Shown one piece after another: positions 1-8,824 of a DNA stretch of 64,000 nt. Position 1 is the stretch's first letter. The number at the start of each line of letters is the position of its first letter. The notes under the pieces were generated by a model. It made no database searches and was not told where the DNA came from. It saw only the letters and a program-made list of their open reading frames with translations. Origin of the DNA: Pseudomonas brassicacearum (GTDB lineage: Bacteria > Pseudomonadota > Gammaproteobacteria > Pseudomonadales > Pseudomonadaceae). Location: the NCBI RefSeq assembly GCF_000585995.1, contig NZ_CP007410.1, positions 3,933,430-3,997,429 of the forward strand. The letters are read 5' to 3'. The translations under genes and the position numbers were made by a program.

Positions 1-465
1 ATGCACGCTAAAAACACCTTGAATACCGCTCGACTTGCGCTTGCCGCGCTGGCGATTTCCGGCGGCTTCAGCCTGGCCCAATCGGCCTTCGCAGTGGAGG
101 CCCTGCCCCAGGGCTACCAATTGGCTTCAGCTGAGAAAACCTCCGAGGGCAAATGCGGTGAAGGCAAGTGTGGCGCGGCCAACACGACCAACAAAGTCAG
201 CCAGTCGGAAGGTAAATGCGGTGAAGGCAAATGTGGCGACGCCTCCTTTGCCCGTACCGATAACGACCATGACGATCGCGTATCACTGAAGGAATTCCTG
301 GCCGTCGCACCGACCCAGCAAGCTGAATTCGAAAAAATGGACAGCAATCACGACGGGTATCTGTCCGAGGCGGAAACCTACAAGTACTGCACCGGCCAAT
401 ACACTGCCAACGGTAAGAAGGTGCCCACCGAGTTGTTCACCCGCATGAGCCAGGCCAAGGAATAA
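1..465 (+). CDS. HvfA-like secreted RiPP precursor with four EGKCG motifs and an EF-hand pair
   Basis: Probable ribosomally made, post-translationally modified copper-handling peptide of 154 residues. Residues 1-31 form a Sec signal peptide ending AFA before VEA. Two [11 protein letters not shown] blocks follow (about 48-58 and 69-79), giving four EGKCG core motifs with Cys52, 57, 73 and 78. The C-terminal half is an EF-hand pair: loop 1 starts at D87 (D87, D89, D91, E98, with the usual Gly replaced by Asp) and loop 2 at D114 (D114, N116, D118, G119, E125). A fifth Cys lies at 130. In Haemophilus HvfA, EGKCG cysteines are converted to copper-binding oxazolone/thioamide groups by HvfB with HvfC; both partners follow here within 61 bp. 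The EF-hand fusion may make it a dual Ca/Cu protein (inference). The ATG is the first base of the window, so promoter and RBS are not visible and an upstream start cannot be excluded. Confidence 0.82.
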   Translation: MHAKNTLNTARLALAALAISGGFSLAQSAFAVEALPQGYQLASAEKTSEGKCGEGKCGAANTTNKVSQSEGKCGEGKCGDASFARTDNDHDDRVSLKEFLAVAPTQQAEFEKMDSNHDGYLSEAETYKYCTGQYTANGKKVPTELFTRMSQAKE

Positions 466-526
466 TTCATCCATGCCCGCCCTCCTCGGCCACGCCAGGA
501 GGGCTTTGTCATGTACGGAGACAGCC

Positions 527-1390
527 ATGACTATTCTCGTCCCACCCACAAACGCGGGGCTCGGCCTGCGCCGAGCCATGCTTGGGGACCTCATGACGAT
601 GGACGCCGACGCTGTGGACTTTCTCGAATGCGCCCCGGATAACTGGATCGGCGTCGGCGGGGCCTATGTCCAACAGCTGGACCGGTTGGCCGAGCGGTAC
701 CCGCTCACCTGCCATGGGCTGTCGCTGTCGCTCGGTGGCGCCCAGCCGCTTGACCTTGACCTGCTGCGCGGGACACGTGAGTTTCTGAATCGCTACGCGG
801 TGACTATCTACAGCGAGCACTTGAGCTACTGCGCCGATCAGGGCCATCTCTACGACCTGCTGCCGATCCCCTTCACCGAGGAGGCCGTGCATCATGTCGC
901 GGCGCGCATACGCCAAGCCCAGGACGTACTCGGCCAGCGCATCGCGGTGGAAAACATCTCCTATTACGCCGCGCCCTTCCAGGCCATGAGCGAGATCGAG
1001 TTCATACGGGCCGTGCTCGATGAAGCCGATTGCGACCTGCTGCTGGACGTCAACAATCTCTACGTCAACGCCATCAATCACGGGTACGACGCCAGTCAGT
1101 TCCTGGCGGCTGTCCCGACGCAACGGGTCACTTACCTGCATGTCGCCGGGCATTACGATGAGGCCGACGACCTGAAGATCGACACCCATGGCGCATCGGT
1201 CAAGCAGGACGTCTGGGCGCTATTGCATCAGGCCTACCAACGACTGGGGCCCGTGCCGACGCTGCTGGAACGAGACTTCAATTTCCCACCCTTGCCGCAG
1301 CTCCTGGCGGAGGTCGACCAGATCAAGCACCTCCAGCGGCTCGGCCTGCCAACTGGATTGGAGGCGCAGCATGTCCGAACGATTGCTTGA
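527..1390 (+). CDS. hvfB: MNIO-family (DUF692) multinuclear iron oxidase, HvfB-like
   Basis: A 287-residue TIM-barrel iron enzyme of the DUF692/MNIO family. It is expected to act in the cytoplasm on the precursor encoded just upstream, converting EGKCG cysteines to oxazolone/thioamide pairs. Family features visible include the N-terminal GLGLRRAM and [10 protein letters not shown] segments, [34 protein letters not shown] and LLERDFNFP, which carry the His, Asp and Glu residues expected to bind iron. An in-frame ATG at 473 exists, but 527 is preferred: it has a GGAG six bases upstream, and the protein then begins [13 protein letters not shown] as in the family. The 3' end overlaps the next gene by 20 bp, which suggests translational coupling. 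Family assignment is firm; the chemistry on this particular precursor is inferred from the Haemophilus system. Confidence 0.9.
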   Translation: MTILVPPTNAGLGLRRAMLGDLMTMDADAVDFLECAPDNWIGVGGAYVQQLDRLAERYPLTCHGLSLSLGGAQPLDLDLLRGTREFLNRYAVTIYSEHLSYCADQGHLYDLLPIPFTEEAVHHVAARIRQAQDVLGQRIAVENISYYAAPFQAMSEIEFIRAVLDEADCDLLLDVNNLYVNAINHGYDASQFLAAVPTQRVTYLHVAGHYDEADDLKIDTHGASVKQDVWALLHQAYQRLGPVPTLLERDFNFPPLPQLLAEVDQIKHLQRLGLPTGLEAQHVRTIA

Positions 1391-2111
1391 ACAACTGAGC
1401 TGCATGGCCGATTACGTGCGCGATCCGCGGCGTCCGGGCCCGCCGGGGGTGCAAACCCGGCGCCTGGCCGTCTATCGGCAACTGTTTCTCGGTAATATCG
1501 ACTCACTGTTGGCGGGCAGCTTTCCAGTCATCCGGCGCACCCTGGCAACGGCCGACTGGCAGAGGTTGGTCAATGATTTCTATGCCGGGCATCGGTGCCG
1601 GACACCGCTGTTTACCGAGATCGCCGGTGAGTTTGTCAGCTACCTCGAACAACGCGCCGATAGCCATGGTTTCCCTGCGTGGCTGGTCGAACTGGCGCAC
1701 CATGAATGGAGTGAAAGCGCCCTCCTATTGAGCGACGCGAAAGACCCCGCCCATGATCCGCGCGGCGACCTGATCCAAGGCACACCCGTGGTTTCGGCGC
1801 AGGCCTGGACCCGCGCCTACCTTTGGTCAGTGTGCGACATCGGGCCTGGTCACCAGCCTGTTGAACCGCCACCGGCGCCTACCTTGCTCCTGCTTCGGCG
1901 TCATGAAGGCCAAGTGACCTTCTCACGCCTTGCACCACTGGCGTACAGCTTGCTGGTATCGCTGACGGAATTTCCGCGCAGCGGCCACGAGCACCTGATC
2001 GCCCTGGCCGAAACGGCAGGTGTCCCCGCGCAGGAACTTCTTCCTGCCGGGGTGGCTGCGCTCAATGATTTCAGGGCGCAAGGCATCGTGCTGGGCACCG
2101 GTACGGACTGA
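1371..2111 (+). CDS. hvfC: HvfC-like partner protein (DUF2063 N-terminal domain)
   Basis: A 246-residue protein with the DUF2063 N-terminal domain ([20 protein letters not shown], then SFPVIRR). Such proteins act as precursor-recognition partners of MNIO enzymes and are nearly always encoded next to them. It overlaps the DUF692 gene by 20 bp, and the ATG at 1371 gives the conserved MSERLLEQL start; a longer in-frame opening from 1188 is only the overlap region. The C-terminal half is a helical region with no recognised catalytic motif. No DoxX gene (HvfD) follows: the next gene is convergent and starts its 3' end 12 bp away. A DoxX-family protein is found at 51.6 kb, but there is no sequence reason to link it to this operon. 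Confidence 0.85.
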   Translation: MSERLLEQLSCMADYVRDPRRPGPPGVQTRRLAVYRQLFLGNIDSLLAGSFPVIRRTLATADWQRLVNDFYAGHRCRTPLFTEIAGEFVSYLEQRADSHGFPAWLVELAHHEWSESALLLSDAKDPAHDPRGDLIQGTPVVSAQAWTRAYLWSVCDIGPGHQPVEPPPAPTLLLLRRHEGQVTFSRLAPLAYSLLVSLTEFPRSGHEHLIALAETAGVPAQELLPAGVAALNDFRAQGIVLGTGTD

Positions 2112-2123
2112 AGCGAAGCGCCC

Positions 2124-2621
2124 CTAGGACGGCTTGCGCTTGTAAGCCTCCCGACGAGCCGTGCGCTCGTCCAGAAAGCGTTCGCTGATGGACGCTTGCA
2201 GGTCCTTGCGTTCCACAGCGACACCGCAGTTCGGACAAACACTGGCCACACCCACGTCATGACCACACGCGCGGTGCACAAAGTGCATCGCCAATCCATC
2301 GTCCTCGTGCTTACACCATTTTTCGCCCCAGGCGCGCAGCGCATAAATCACCGGGTAGAAATCCCATCCCTTATCTGTCAGGTGGTATTCGTAGCGTAGC
2401 GGCCGTTCGCTATAGGGCCGTCGCTCGACCATGCCGTCGGCTTCCAGTGCCTTGAGGCGCGAGGTCAGCATCTGCGGCGTCGCGCCGGTCTGGATCTGGA
2501 TTTCCTCGAAGCGGGTCGTGCCCAGGTACAACTCGCGCAGTACCAGAGTCGTCCACTTGTCCCCCACCACATCGACGGAGCGCGCCACCGGGCACATCGT
2601 TTCGCTCGTCTCGTCTCGCAT
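2124..2621 (-). CDS. HxlR-family winged-helix regulator with C-terminal Cys cluster
   Basis: A 165-residue HxlR (MarR-like winged-helix) regulator. The HxlR signature runs from CPVARSVDVVGDKWT through LVLRELYLGTTRFEEIQIQTGATPQMLTSRLKALEADGMVERRPY, with a conserved Cys at residue 9 that serves as a redox or thiol sensor in several relatives. The protein is longer than the usual 110-130 residues: a tail with HRACGH and CPNCG looks like a small zinc ribbon. It is divergent from the hydrolase/exporter pair at 2776-4621, and TTTTCATAG repeats and a palindrome lie in the shared intergenic region, so it probably controls itself and that operon. The inducer is unknown; a reactive electrophile or quinone would fit the family. 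Confidence 0.88.
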   Translation of the reverse strand: MRDETSETMCPVARSVDVVGDKWTTLVLRELYLGTTRFEEIQIQTGATPQMLTSRLKALEADGMVERRPYSERPLRYEYHLTDKGWDFYPVIYALRAWGEKWCKHEDDGLAMHFVHRACGHDVGVASVCPNCGVAVERKDLQASISERFLDERTARREAYKRKPS

Positions 2622-2715
2622 CTTCTGCTCGCTTTCCAGCCACTATTTTTTTCATAGTAACACAAGGACAGATCAGGTTATTTCGTTTGAAAATGCCATG
2701 TAACCCCATAAATCA

Positions 2716-2746
2716 TTGACTATATGATTTTCATAGCTACTATGAT
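2716..2746 (+). promoter_or_regulatory. Promoter of hydrolase/MFS operon overlapped by HxlR-type palindrome
   Basis: TTGACT (2716-2721) and TACTAT (2738-2743), 16 bp apart, resemble -35 and -10 elements reading toward the hydrolase gene. The inverted repeat TCATAG-CTA-CTATGA (2731-2745) covers the -10 region. The half-site TTTTCATAG recurs at 2649-2657 next to the HxlR start. This arrangement suits repression of both divergent promoters by HxlR. Element positions are seen directly; function is inferred. Confidence 0.5.
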
Positions 2747-2775
2747 CCATGCCTATCCAACCGGAGCATCCAGCA

Positions 2776-3402
2776 ATGACCCAGCCTGTGTATTCCCCAA
2801 CGCGAACCGGCCTGCTGTTGGTCGACCCCTATAACGATTTCCTGTCCAACGGTGGAAAGCTGTTTCCCCTGCTGGAGAACGTTGCCCAGGACGTCCACTT
2901 GCTCGACAACCTTCGCGCAAGTGTCGCGGCCGCCCGGCAACAGGGCGTCCAGGTGTTCTACGTTCCTCATCGCCGCTGGCAGCCCGGCGACTACGACAAT
3001 TGGCAACACCCCAACCCGACCCAACGCCTGATCCAGCAACGCCATACGTTCGCCAAGGGCACCTGGGGCGGCGAATGGCACCCTGACTTCGTGCCTGAGG
3101 ATGGCGACATCATCATCCAAGAGCACTGGGGCCAGAGCGGATTCGCCAATACCGACCTTGATTTCCAGCTCAAGCAACAAGGCATCACTCATGTGATCGT
3201 CGTAGGCCTGTTGGCAAACACCTGCATTGAATCCACAGCGCGCTTCGCCATGGAGCTGGGGTACCACGTGACGTTGGTCCGTGACGCAACGGCAGCTTTC
3301 AGCGCGGAGATGATGCACGCGGCGCACGAATTGAACGGGCCGACGTTTGCCCACAGCATCGTCGATACCCGCACGCTGACTCTGGCTTTGCAACAGCACT
3401 GA
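2776..3402 (+). CDS. Isochorismatase-like cysteine hydrolase
   Basis: A 208-residue cysteine hydrolase of the isochorismatase superfamily, which hydrolyses C-N or vinyl-ether bonds (amidases, ureido hydrolases). The catalytic triad is visible: Asp17 in LLLVDPYNDF, Lys in TFAKGTWGGEW, and the nucleophilic Cys in LLANTCIES. The ATG at 2776 has GGAG 9-10 bases upstream and is preferred over the in-frame ATG at 2749, which has no Shine-Dalgarno sequence and begins at the palindromic operator. The gene lies 10 bp upstream of an MFS transporter and divergent from HxlR. Together they look like a detoxification or export unit. The substrate cannot be read from the sequence. Confidence 0.82.
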   Translation: MTQPVYSPTRTGLLLVDPYNDFLSNGGKLFPLLENVAQDVHLLDNLRASVAAARQQGVQVFYVPHRRWQPGDYDNWQHPNPTQRLIQQRHTFAKGTWGGEWHPDFVPEDGDIIIQEHWGQSGFANTDLDFQLKQQGITHVIVVGLLANTCIESTARFAMELGYHVTLVRDATAAFSAEMMHAAHELNGPTFAHSIVDTRTLTLALQQH

Positions 3403-3412
3403 AGGGCGCGCC

Positions 3413-4621
3413 ATGTCGTCAATCCCAGCGGTATCGAACACGATCCCTGCTCGCCTGGTTGTCGTGATGGCGGTGTGTTGCGCCCTCGCCGTAGCGGCCA
3501 TTTATTACCACCAACCACTCCTGCCACTGATGGCCGCCTCATTCGGGCTGACGCCAACACAAGCTGGCCTGATCGCCACCTTGACACAACTCGGCTATGG
3601 CATCGGCCTGCTGCTCATCGTGCCACTCGCTGATTGCCGGCAGCCACGCAGGCTGGCGCTGTGGGCCATCGGCGCGAATACCGCCGCGTTGCTCGCCTGC
3701 GCCGCCGCGCCGAGCTTCGCGCTGCTGTGCGCGAGCAGCTTGGTGGTGGGCGTGACGGCGGTTACCGCACAGCTCATCATTCCTGCGCTATCGGGGCTGG
3801 CCGCACCGGTGGAGCGAGGCCGGGTCGTGGGCACCTTGCTGAGCGGCCTGTCGGCGGGATTATTGCTTGCACGAACGGTCGGCGGCGTGGTCGGCGAGCA
3901 CGCGGGTTGGCGTGCGGTATTCCTGATGGCCTCGCTCGTCGATGGGCTGTTACTGGTCATCGTTGCCAAAAACCTGCCGGCCATGCCCCGCGTCGCCTCG
4001 ATCCGCTACGGCGAATTGATGCGTTCGTTGGGCAGCCTGTTACGCGAGGAGCGCGTGTTGCGTTTCAGCGCAGCGAGCGGCTTCCTGATATTCGCCGCCT
4101 TCAGTTCCCTGTGGGCCACGCTGGCTGCGCTGCTGACACAACCACCTTACGGCTTCGGTTCCACCACCATTGGCCTGTTTGGCCTGGTGACTGTGCTGGG
4201 TATCGTCGCATCGCCACGCATAGGCGCATTGGCCGACCGCCTGGGCGCACGCACCGTAGCCCTGGCCGGCGCGATTTTTCTGGCCGTGGGCTTCGCTTGC
4301 ATCGCCGCCGGCGGACGAAGCCTTGGTTGGCTGATCATCGGCATGGTGCTGTTGGATCTCGGCAATCGTACTGGTCTGGTCGCGAACCAGGCACGGATTC
4401 ATACCCTGCGCCCAGAGGCGCGCAGCCGACTCAATACCGTGTTCATGGGGTCATACTTCCTCGGCGGCGCGGTCGGTGCGGCACTGGGCAACTACGGCGT
4501 GCACCGGGCTGGCTGGATCGGTCTTGCCGCAGTGGGTGCGCTGCTCGCCGTGGCGGCGACAACCATCAGCGCCCTCTCACCACGCGACTCACGCGTCACG
4601 CTGATGGACGCGTGTCCGTAA
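3413..4621 (+). CDS. MFS transporter
   Basis: A 402-residue major facilitator protein with about 12 hydrophobic segments; TM1 begins near residue 14. A variant of the loop 2-3 motif reads PLADCRQPRR, and ALADRLGARTVAL is its counterpart in the C-terminal half. Size and layout resemble drug or metabolite exporters of the Bcr/YtbD type rather than sugar importers. It follows the cysteine hydrolase by 10 bp and probably shares its promoter under HxlR control. The predicted job is export of a toxic compound or of the hydrolase product (inference). Confidence 0.85.
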   Translation: MSSIPAVSNTIPARLVVVMAVCCALAVAAIYYHQPLLPLMAASFGLTPTQAGLIATLTQLGYGIGLLLIVPLADCRQPRRLALWAIGANTAALLACAAAPSFALLCASSLVVGVTAVTAQLIIPALSGLAAPVERGRVVGTLLSGLSAGLLLARTVGGVVGEHAGWRAVFLMASLVDGLLLVIVAKNLPAMPRVASIRYGELMRSLGSLLREERVLRFSAASGFLIFAAFSSLWATLAALLTQPPYGFGSTTIGLFGLVTVLGIVASPRIGALADRLGARTVALAGAIFLAVGFACIAAGGRSLGWLIIGMVLLDLGNRTGLVANQARIHTLRPEARSRLNTVFMGSYFLGGAVGAALGNYGVHRAGWIGLAAVGALLAVAATTISALSPRDSRVTLMDACP

Positions 4622-4756
4622 GTCATAGACGGCAACCGGTTGCTCAGCTATCAGGAAGCAGGGTTGATTCCAACGGCAGATGGCGGATATCCGACACGAG
4701 CCCGGGCGTGTGAACTGCGGTCAGCGCCCGGACCATGCCTGTGATGCCGCGTGAGT

Positions 4757-5308
4757 TTATGCCCGCGGCGGATACCAGGACTCAGGCTCTGGGTAATCCC
4801 AATCGGCAGGAAAAGCATAGGTTTCAAACACGGTGGTGGTATCGGCCTCGGTGCCGAAGAACGCGAAATGATTCACGCCCATCCAGGAGCCGGACTGCAC
4901 GCACTTGAAGCCGCGGCGTTGCAGTTCAGCGATACGGTCTTCAAACGGGATGTTGTTGCAGTCATACGCAACGTGCTGGATACCTTCGCCATGCTTGTCC
5001 AGGAAATCGGCAAAAATCGTCGGGCCGGACACCGGTTCCATCAACTCCCAGATCATGTTTCCGGACTGGGCGAAGCAGACTTTCAGCACAAACTCGGCCG
5101 GCTCACCGTGGTAGGTCTGGTCCTGGGTGTTTTCCGGGCTGAAGGTGTATACCCGCCACGGGCCGATCCCCAGCTTGAGCAAGCCATCCATGGTGCGCTT
5201 GTGGTCACGGGTCACAATCGCAATCTCCACGACATTACCCAGGAACGCATCGATCTCGACGCCGGCATTCAACGCGGCCAGTACATTGGTTTGTTCAAGA
5301 TGAGACAT
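4757..5308 (-). CDS. VOC-superfamily (glyoxalase-like) protein
   Basis: A 183-residue vicinal-oxygen-chelate protein, similar in outline to methylmalonyl-CoA epimerase-type members. It has a first beta-alpha module starting NVVEIAIVTRDHKRTMDGLLKLGIG, a central FVLKVCFAQSGNMIWELMEP strand pair, and a second module GIQHVAYDCNNIPFEDRIAELQRRGF with a metal-ligand candidate His and a later Glu in TTTVFETY. The ATG at 5308 is preceded by AAGAGG and fits better than a TTG two codons upstream. It lies 46 bp downstream of the NCS1 permease stop on the same strand, so it may act on the imported N-heterocycle or its breakdown product. The exact reaction is not known. Confidence 0.78.
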   Translation of the reverse strand: MSHLEQTNVLAALNAGVEIDAFLGNVVEIAIVTRDHKRTMDGLLKLGIGPWRVYTFSPENTQDQTYHGEPAEFVLKVCFAQSGNMIWELMEPVSGPTIFADFLDKHGEGIQHVAYDCNNIPFEDRIAELQRRGFKCVQSGSWMGVNHFAFFGTEADTTTVFETYAFPADWDYPEPESWYPPRA

Positions 5309-5354
5309 TTGCAATAACCTCTTTAATGATTGAATCGTTTCACAGCACTAACGT

Positions 5355-6785
5355 TTACTTAACCATCACCGTCGAGTGAACAACTTCTATTCGTCGGGAA
5401 CGGTGCAATACGTAATAAATACCGCCGCCCACGCCAAACCCTGCCAGCCAGGATAAATCAATACCGCCCAATGCCATGGCGAGAGGGCCTTGAAGCGATT
5501 TAATGGTGCCCACTTGAAATAACCATGCCGCCAGCACACCGGCCGCAAGTGCAAATACGCCTTTCCAGTTCACGTCAGTGCAGGCACTTTCCAAGTGATG
5601 ACAATAAAGCGACTTCAGATCGACCTGTCCCCGGCGAATCAGAAAGAAATCCACCAGCGTGATGCCCGCCCAAGGACTGATCCACACCACGAAAAACACC
5701 ATCAGGTTTTCGAAGGCATGCACAAACTCGCCCGATTGCAGGAACAGATAAAGGAGGAACAGCGCCACCACGCCTGAGATCGTCGATACCGCCCAGCGCG
5801 GCAATCGTAGATCCAGGGACAACGTTGCCAATGCGGCCGAGTAAATGACCACGATGTTGGTGGCCACCGGACCATGTAACAGCACCAGGAGTACCGGCAA
5901 CGCCATCGTGCCGAAGACGGCAATGATCAGTTGTGCTGGATCCGAGCCGGCACCCGCGGACGCAATCGCCGCGCCAAGAAACGCCAGCCACACGGTAGGC
6001 AGGAACATCCCGAGAAACGTCGACCGGAACACCTGGCCATCGGACAGTTTGGCCTGGGTGAAACGGGTGTAGTCCGAGGCGTATACCAGCCACGAAATAC
6101 CCCAGCCGATCCCGATTGCCGTCATGAGGCTACTCATGGCAGACAGCTTGCCAATGCCCGCGACCGTGGAGGTCTGCCACTGGATATCCACATGGGTGAA
6201 GGCCAATCCGGTCATCACCACCATGATCAGGAGAATCACCGGCATGGTGTAGCGTTCAAAGCACTTGATGGCATTGAAGCCCCAGGCCGCGATACCGACC
6301 TGAAGGACCATGACGGCCAAGGCAATAGCGTACTTGAGCTCCATGCCACCGTTGATGCCGACTCTTTCCAGGGCGGCCACCGCCAAATCAAGCACTACCC
6401 AGGTGTTGGTGGCGACCCATCCCATCGGCATCAGTACCTGCATGAGGGTGGGCAAGTAGGCACCGCGTCGGCCGAACGCCAGCCGGGAGAGCACCATTTG
6501 CGGCACCCCTGTGCGGTGACCCATGATGCAGATGCCGCCGAACAGGGCCGCGCCCAACAGATTGCCGACCACGATCACCAGCAGGGTTTCAATCAGGCTC
6601 AGCCCCAGCTGGATACCGATGGCACCCAACACCCAGTTGATCGGAGCCACATTCGCTCCCGCCCAGATCCAGAACTGGTCCAACGGTGTAGAAGTACGCT
6701 GGCAATCGGGCACGGGCTCAAGGCCCAGTGCATCATAATTGGCCTCATTCATTAAGCTATTTTCAGATTCACGACGCGTTGACAT
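5355..6785 (-). CDS. NCS1-family permease (cytosine/purine/hydantoin type)
   Basis: A 476-residue NCS1 nucleobase:cation symporter with 12 predicted membrane segments. The family region STPLDQFWIWAGANVAPINWVLGA lies near the N-terminus, and GAALFGGICIMGHRTGVPQMVLSRLAFGRRGAYLP carries the typical G-x-P-x-M segment. It imports nucleobases, hydantoins, allantoin or thiamine precursors in characterised members. The start at 6785 has GAGG nine bases upstream; later Met codons exist (for example 6752). It precedes the VOC gene on the same strand and faces the azoreductase across a 332-bp intergenic region. Substrate unassigned. Confidence 0.86.
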   Translation of the reverse strand: MSTRRESENSLMNEANYDALGLEPVPDCQRTSTPLDQFWIWAGANVAPINWVLGAIGIQLGLSLIETLLVIVVGNLLGAALFGGICIMGHRTGVPQMVLSRLAFGRRGAYLPTLMQVLMPMGWVATNTWVVLDLAVAALERVGINGGMELKYAIALAVMVLQVGIAAWGFNAIKCFERYTMPVILLIMVVMTGLAFTHVDIQWQTSTVAGIGKLSAMSSLMTAIGIGWGISWLVYASDYTRFTQAKLSDGQVFRSTFLGMFLPTVWLAFLGAAIASAGAGSDPAQLIIAVFGTMALPVLLVLLHGPVATNIVVIYSAALATLSLDLRLPRWAVSTISGVVALFLLYLFLQSGEFVHAFENLMVFFVVWISPWAGITLVDFFLIRRGQVDLKSLYCHHLESACTDVNWKGVFALAAGVLAAWLFQVGTIKSLQGPLAMALGGIDLSWLAGFGVGGGIYYVLHRSRRIEVVHSTVMVK

Positions 6786-7117
6786 TATTGTTTTCCTCGC
6801 TGACCGGCGACCACGTGAATCGCCCCGAGCCATTAAAGCGAGGCCTGCATGTTTAGGTAATTGATAATAACTAAACCGGCCTTTAGAAAAATCACCGCAT
6901 TAAGTTCTTCTCAATTGCACAAACAAACCAAACATGAAACATCCACGCCCGCAGCGAAAACCAAAGAAGTTTCCAGACCGACCGACAAAGAAAAATCGCT
7001 TATTGAGTTTTATTTAACTGCATTCAAATAAATGTCAATAGCCGAACACCTGAGGGCGTGGCCAACTTGCTCCAGTCGCTGAAGTAATTCCACTTCAGAA
7101 TGAACGGGAAACATGAA
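6786..7117. other. Divergent intergenic region between NCS1 permease and azoreductase
   Basis: 332 bp without a convincing gene, AT-rich between about 6850 and 7040. It must hold the promoters of both divergent genes. An imperfect dyad GTTTAG (6851-6856) and CTAAAC (6871-6876), spaced by 14 bp, lies about 70 bp before the permease start and could be a regulator site. Nothing else stands out. Confidence 0.4.
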
Positions 7118-7786
7118 ATGACCACCCTTCTTCACATCGATGCCAGCGCACGATCCGACCGCTCACTGAGCCGTAAATTGTCCCAGGCATTTGTCGAAGC
7201 CTGGCTTGAACGCGACGGCAAGACCCAGATCATCGCCCGTGACGTTGGACACAACCCTCCGCCCTTCGTGACAGAAGCCTGGATTGCCGCGGTCTTTACG
7301 CCCGAAGAGCACCTGACACCCGAAAAGCGCGAGGAGATTCGCCTCTCGGATGAACTGATCGATGAGATCGATCGCGCCGACGTCATCGTGATCGGCACCC
7401 CGATGTACAACTACGGGATGCCGGCCGCCCTCAAGTCCTGGTTCGATAAAGTGATTCGCATCGGAAAGACCTTCACCTTTGACTTGGCCCGGGGCGACTA
7501 TCCGTTGGAACCCATCATGAGCGGCAAGAAGCTGGTGATCCTGTCTTCCCGCGGTGAATTCGGATTCGGTCCCGGTGGCGTTCGTGAAACCATGAACCAC
7601 CTGGACACTCACATACAAACCTGTGCGCACTATCTGGGCGTAAACGAAACCCATGTCATCTCCATCGACTATCAGGAGTTTGGCGACGCTCGCCATGAAG
7701 CCTCCATCGCCAATGCCTTCGATGCCGTTCCGGTTCTGGTCAGGCAAATGATTGAAGAACGCCACAGCCAGCTATCTCCGGCCTGA
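7118..7786 (+). CDS. azoR: FMN-dependent NADH-azoreductase
   Basis: A 222-residue flavodoxin-fold FMN oxidoreductase that uses NADH to reduce azo compounds and quinones by two electrons. Visible features are the N-terminal LLHIDASARSDRSLSRKLS phosphate/FMN loop, GTPMYNYGMPAALKSWFDKVIRIGKTF (the family's FMN and dimer-contact segment) and SSRGEFGFGPGG. The start at 7118 gives the usual MTTLLHIDASAR opening; the in-frame ATG at 7100 would add six residues. The 3' end is 8 bp from the convergent LysR stop. Confident family call; Pseudomonads usually have several paralogues, so the numbering of this one is not assigned. Confidence 0.92.
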   Translation: MTTLLHIDASARSDRSLSRKLSQAFVEAWLERDGKTQIIARDVGHNPPPFVTEAWIAAVFTPEEHLTPEKREEIRLSDELIDEIDRADVIVIGTPMYNYGMPAALKSWFDKVIRIGKTFTFDLARGDYPLEPIMSGKKLVILSSRGEFGFGPGGVRETMNHLDTHIQTCAHYLGVNETHVISIDYQEFGDARHEASIANAFDAVPVLVRQMIEERHSQLSPA

Positions 7787-7794
7787 CTTTCTCC

Positions 7795-8736
7795 TCAGGA
7801 CGTGAGCGCCAGTTGATGTCCTGCCAGGTCATTCAAGGCAGTGCCCCTGAATGACCTAGCCTCGCCCAGGAGCCATTCCCTGAACAATGCCAGGCTGCGC
7901 CGTGGACTGCCGTTGTGGCCTTCGATCAGATGGTAGGTAAAACCTGGCAAGGTGGGGCCCTCCACCCGACGAATGCGCCCGGAGCGAAGCTCATCGTCAA
8001 TCAACACATCGCTGCATAGCAAGGGCCCCAAGCCCCGCTCCAGCGCATGCAGCGCGAGGGTTTCCTCGCTGTACCAGGAGATGCGCAAATCCCCGGTCGT
8101 GCCGTGCTTCATCCCGGCCAGCCAGACCGACCATGAGGGCGCCTCGAGCGCCTGGTTCTTCCATTTGAACGCCAGTAGCGGGCGATTATGAAAGTCGCTC
8201 ATCGTTGCGTTGCGGTCGACCGGGCAAATACGCCTATCGGCGACTGCGATGAACCGGTCCTCGAACAGCACGGGGCCCTGCACATCAGCATCGACCGGCC
8301 CATATCGAATCGCCAGATCGACAGCGTCTGAACGCAGATCCACGACTTTCTCCGAGGCGTGGATGGACACTACGATGTTCGGATAAATCTCGTTGAACTT
8401 CGCCAGGCGCGGCATGAGCCATCGCTCCGCGAATGCCCGCGTGGTGGAAACCTGGACGGCATCACCCTCCTTTGCCCCGCCTAACAGGGCGAACGCCTGG
8501 GCAATCTGGTCAAAACCGTCTCGCAACAGCGGATAGATCGCTTTACCGGCGGGCGTGAGGGTCAATGTCCGGCCCCTTTCCAGAAGCTTCTGCCCCAACC
8601 CGTCTTCCAATTGCCGAACTTGATGACTGACCGCGGCGACCGTTACAGAAAGCTCGTTGGCAGCGGCAGAAAAACTCTGGTGACGTGCGACAGCCTCAAA
8701 CGCTCGCACGGAATTCAGAGGCGGTATTTTGCGCAT
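7795..8736 (-). CDS. LysR-family regulator, GcvA-like
   Basis: A 313-residue LysR regulator. The HTH lies at residues 1-60 (RKIPPLNSVRAFEAVARHQSFSAAANELSVTVAAVSHQVRQLEDGLG), a layout typical of GcvA-like members, followed by an effector-binding domain. The ATG at 8736 with GGAG upstream is chosen over a long non-conserved 5' extension. It lies 88 bp downstream of the DUF1989 gene on the same strand, so the two may be co-transcribed. The target may be the DUF1989 gene or the nearby GGT/ABC operon; no operator was identified. Confidence 0.88.
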   Translation of the reverse strand: MRKIPPLNSVRAFEAVARHQSFSAAANELSVTVAAVSHQVRQLEDGLGQKLLERGRTLTLTPAGKAIYPLLRDGFDQIAQAFALLGGAKEGDAVQVSTTRAFAERWLMPRLAKFNEIYPNIVVSIHASEKVVDLRSDAVDLAIRYGPVDADVQGPVLFEDRFIAVADRRICPVDRNATMSDFHNRPLLAFKWKNQALEAPSWSVWLAGMKHGTTGDLRISWYSEETLALHALERGLGPLLCSDVLIDDELRSGRIRRVEGPTLPGFTYHLIEGHNGSPRRSLALFREWLLGEARSFRGTALNDLAGHQLALTS

Positions 8737-8824
8737 GGCTTTCTCCGGACACCCGACTGAGGTGCTTGTGACGGCTTCAGTGTCCTGCTGACAGACCACT
8801 TCCGCCAGCAGGTTTGGCGGTCTG

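Noticed and set aside
473..526. Upstream in-frame ATG for the DUF692 gene
   Set aside because: The 18 extra residues are not family-like, and ATG 527 has a GGAG at the correct distance.
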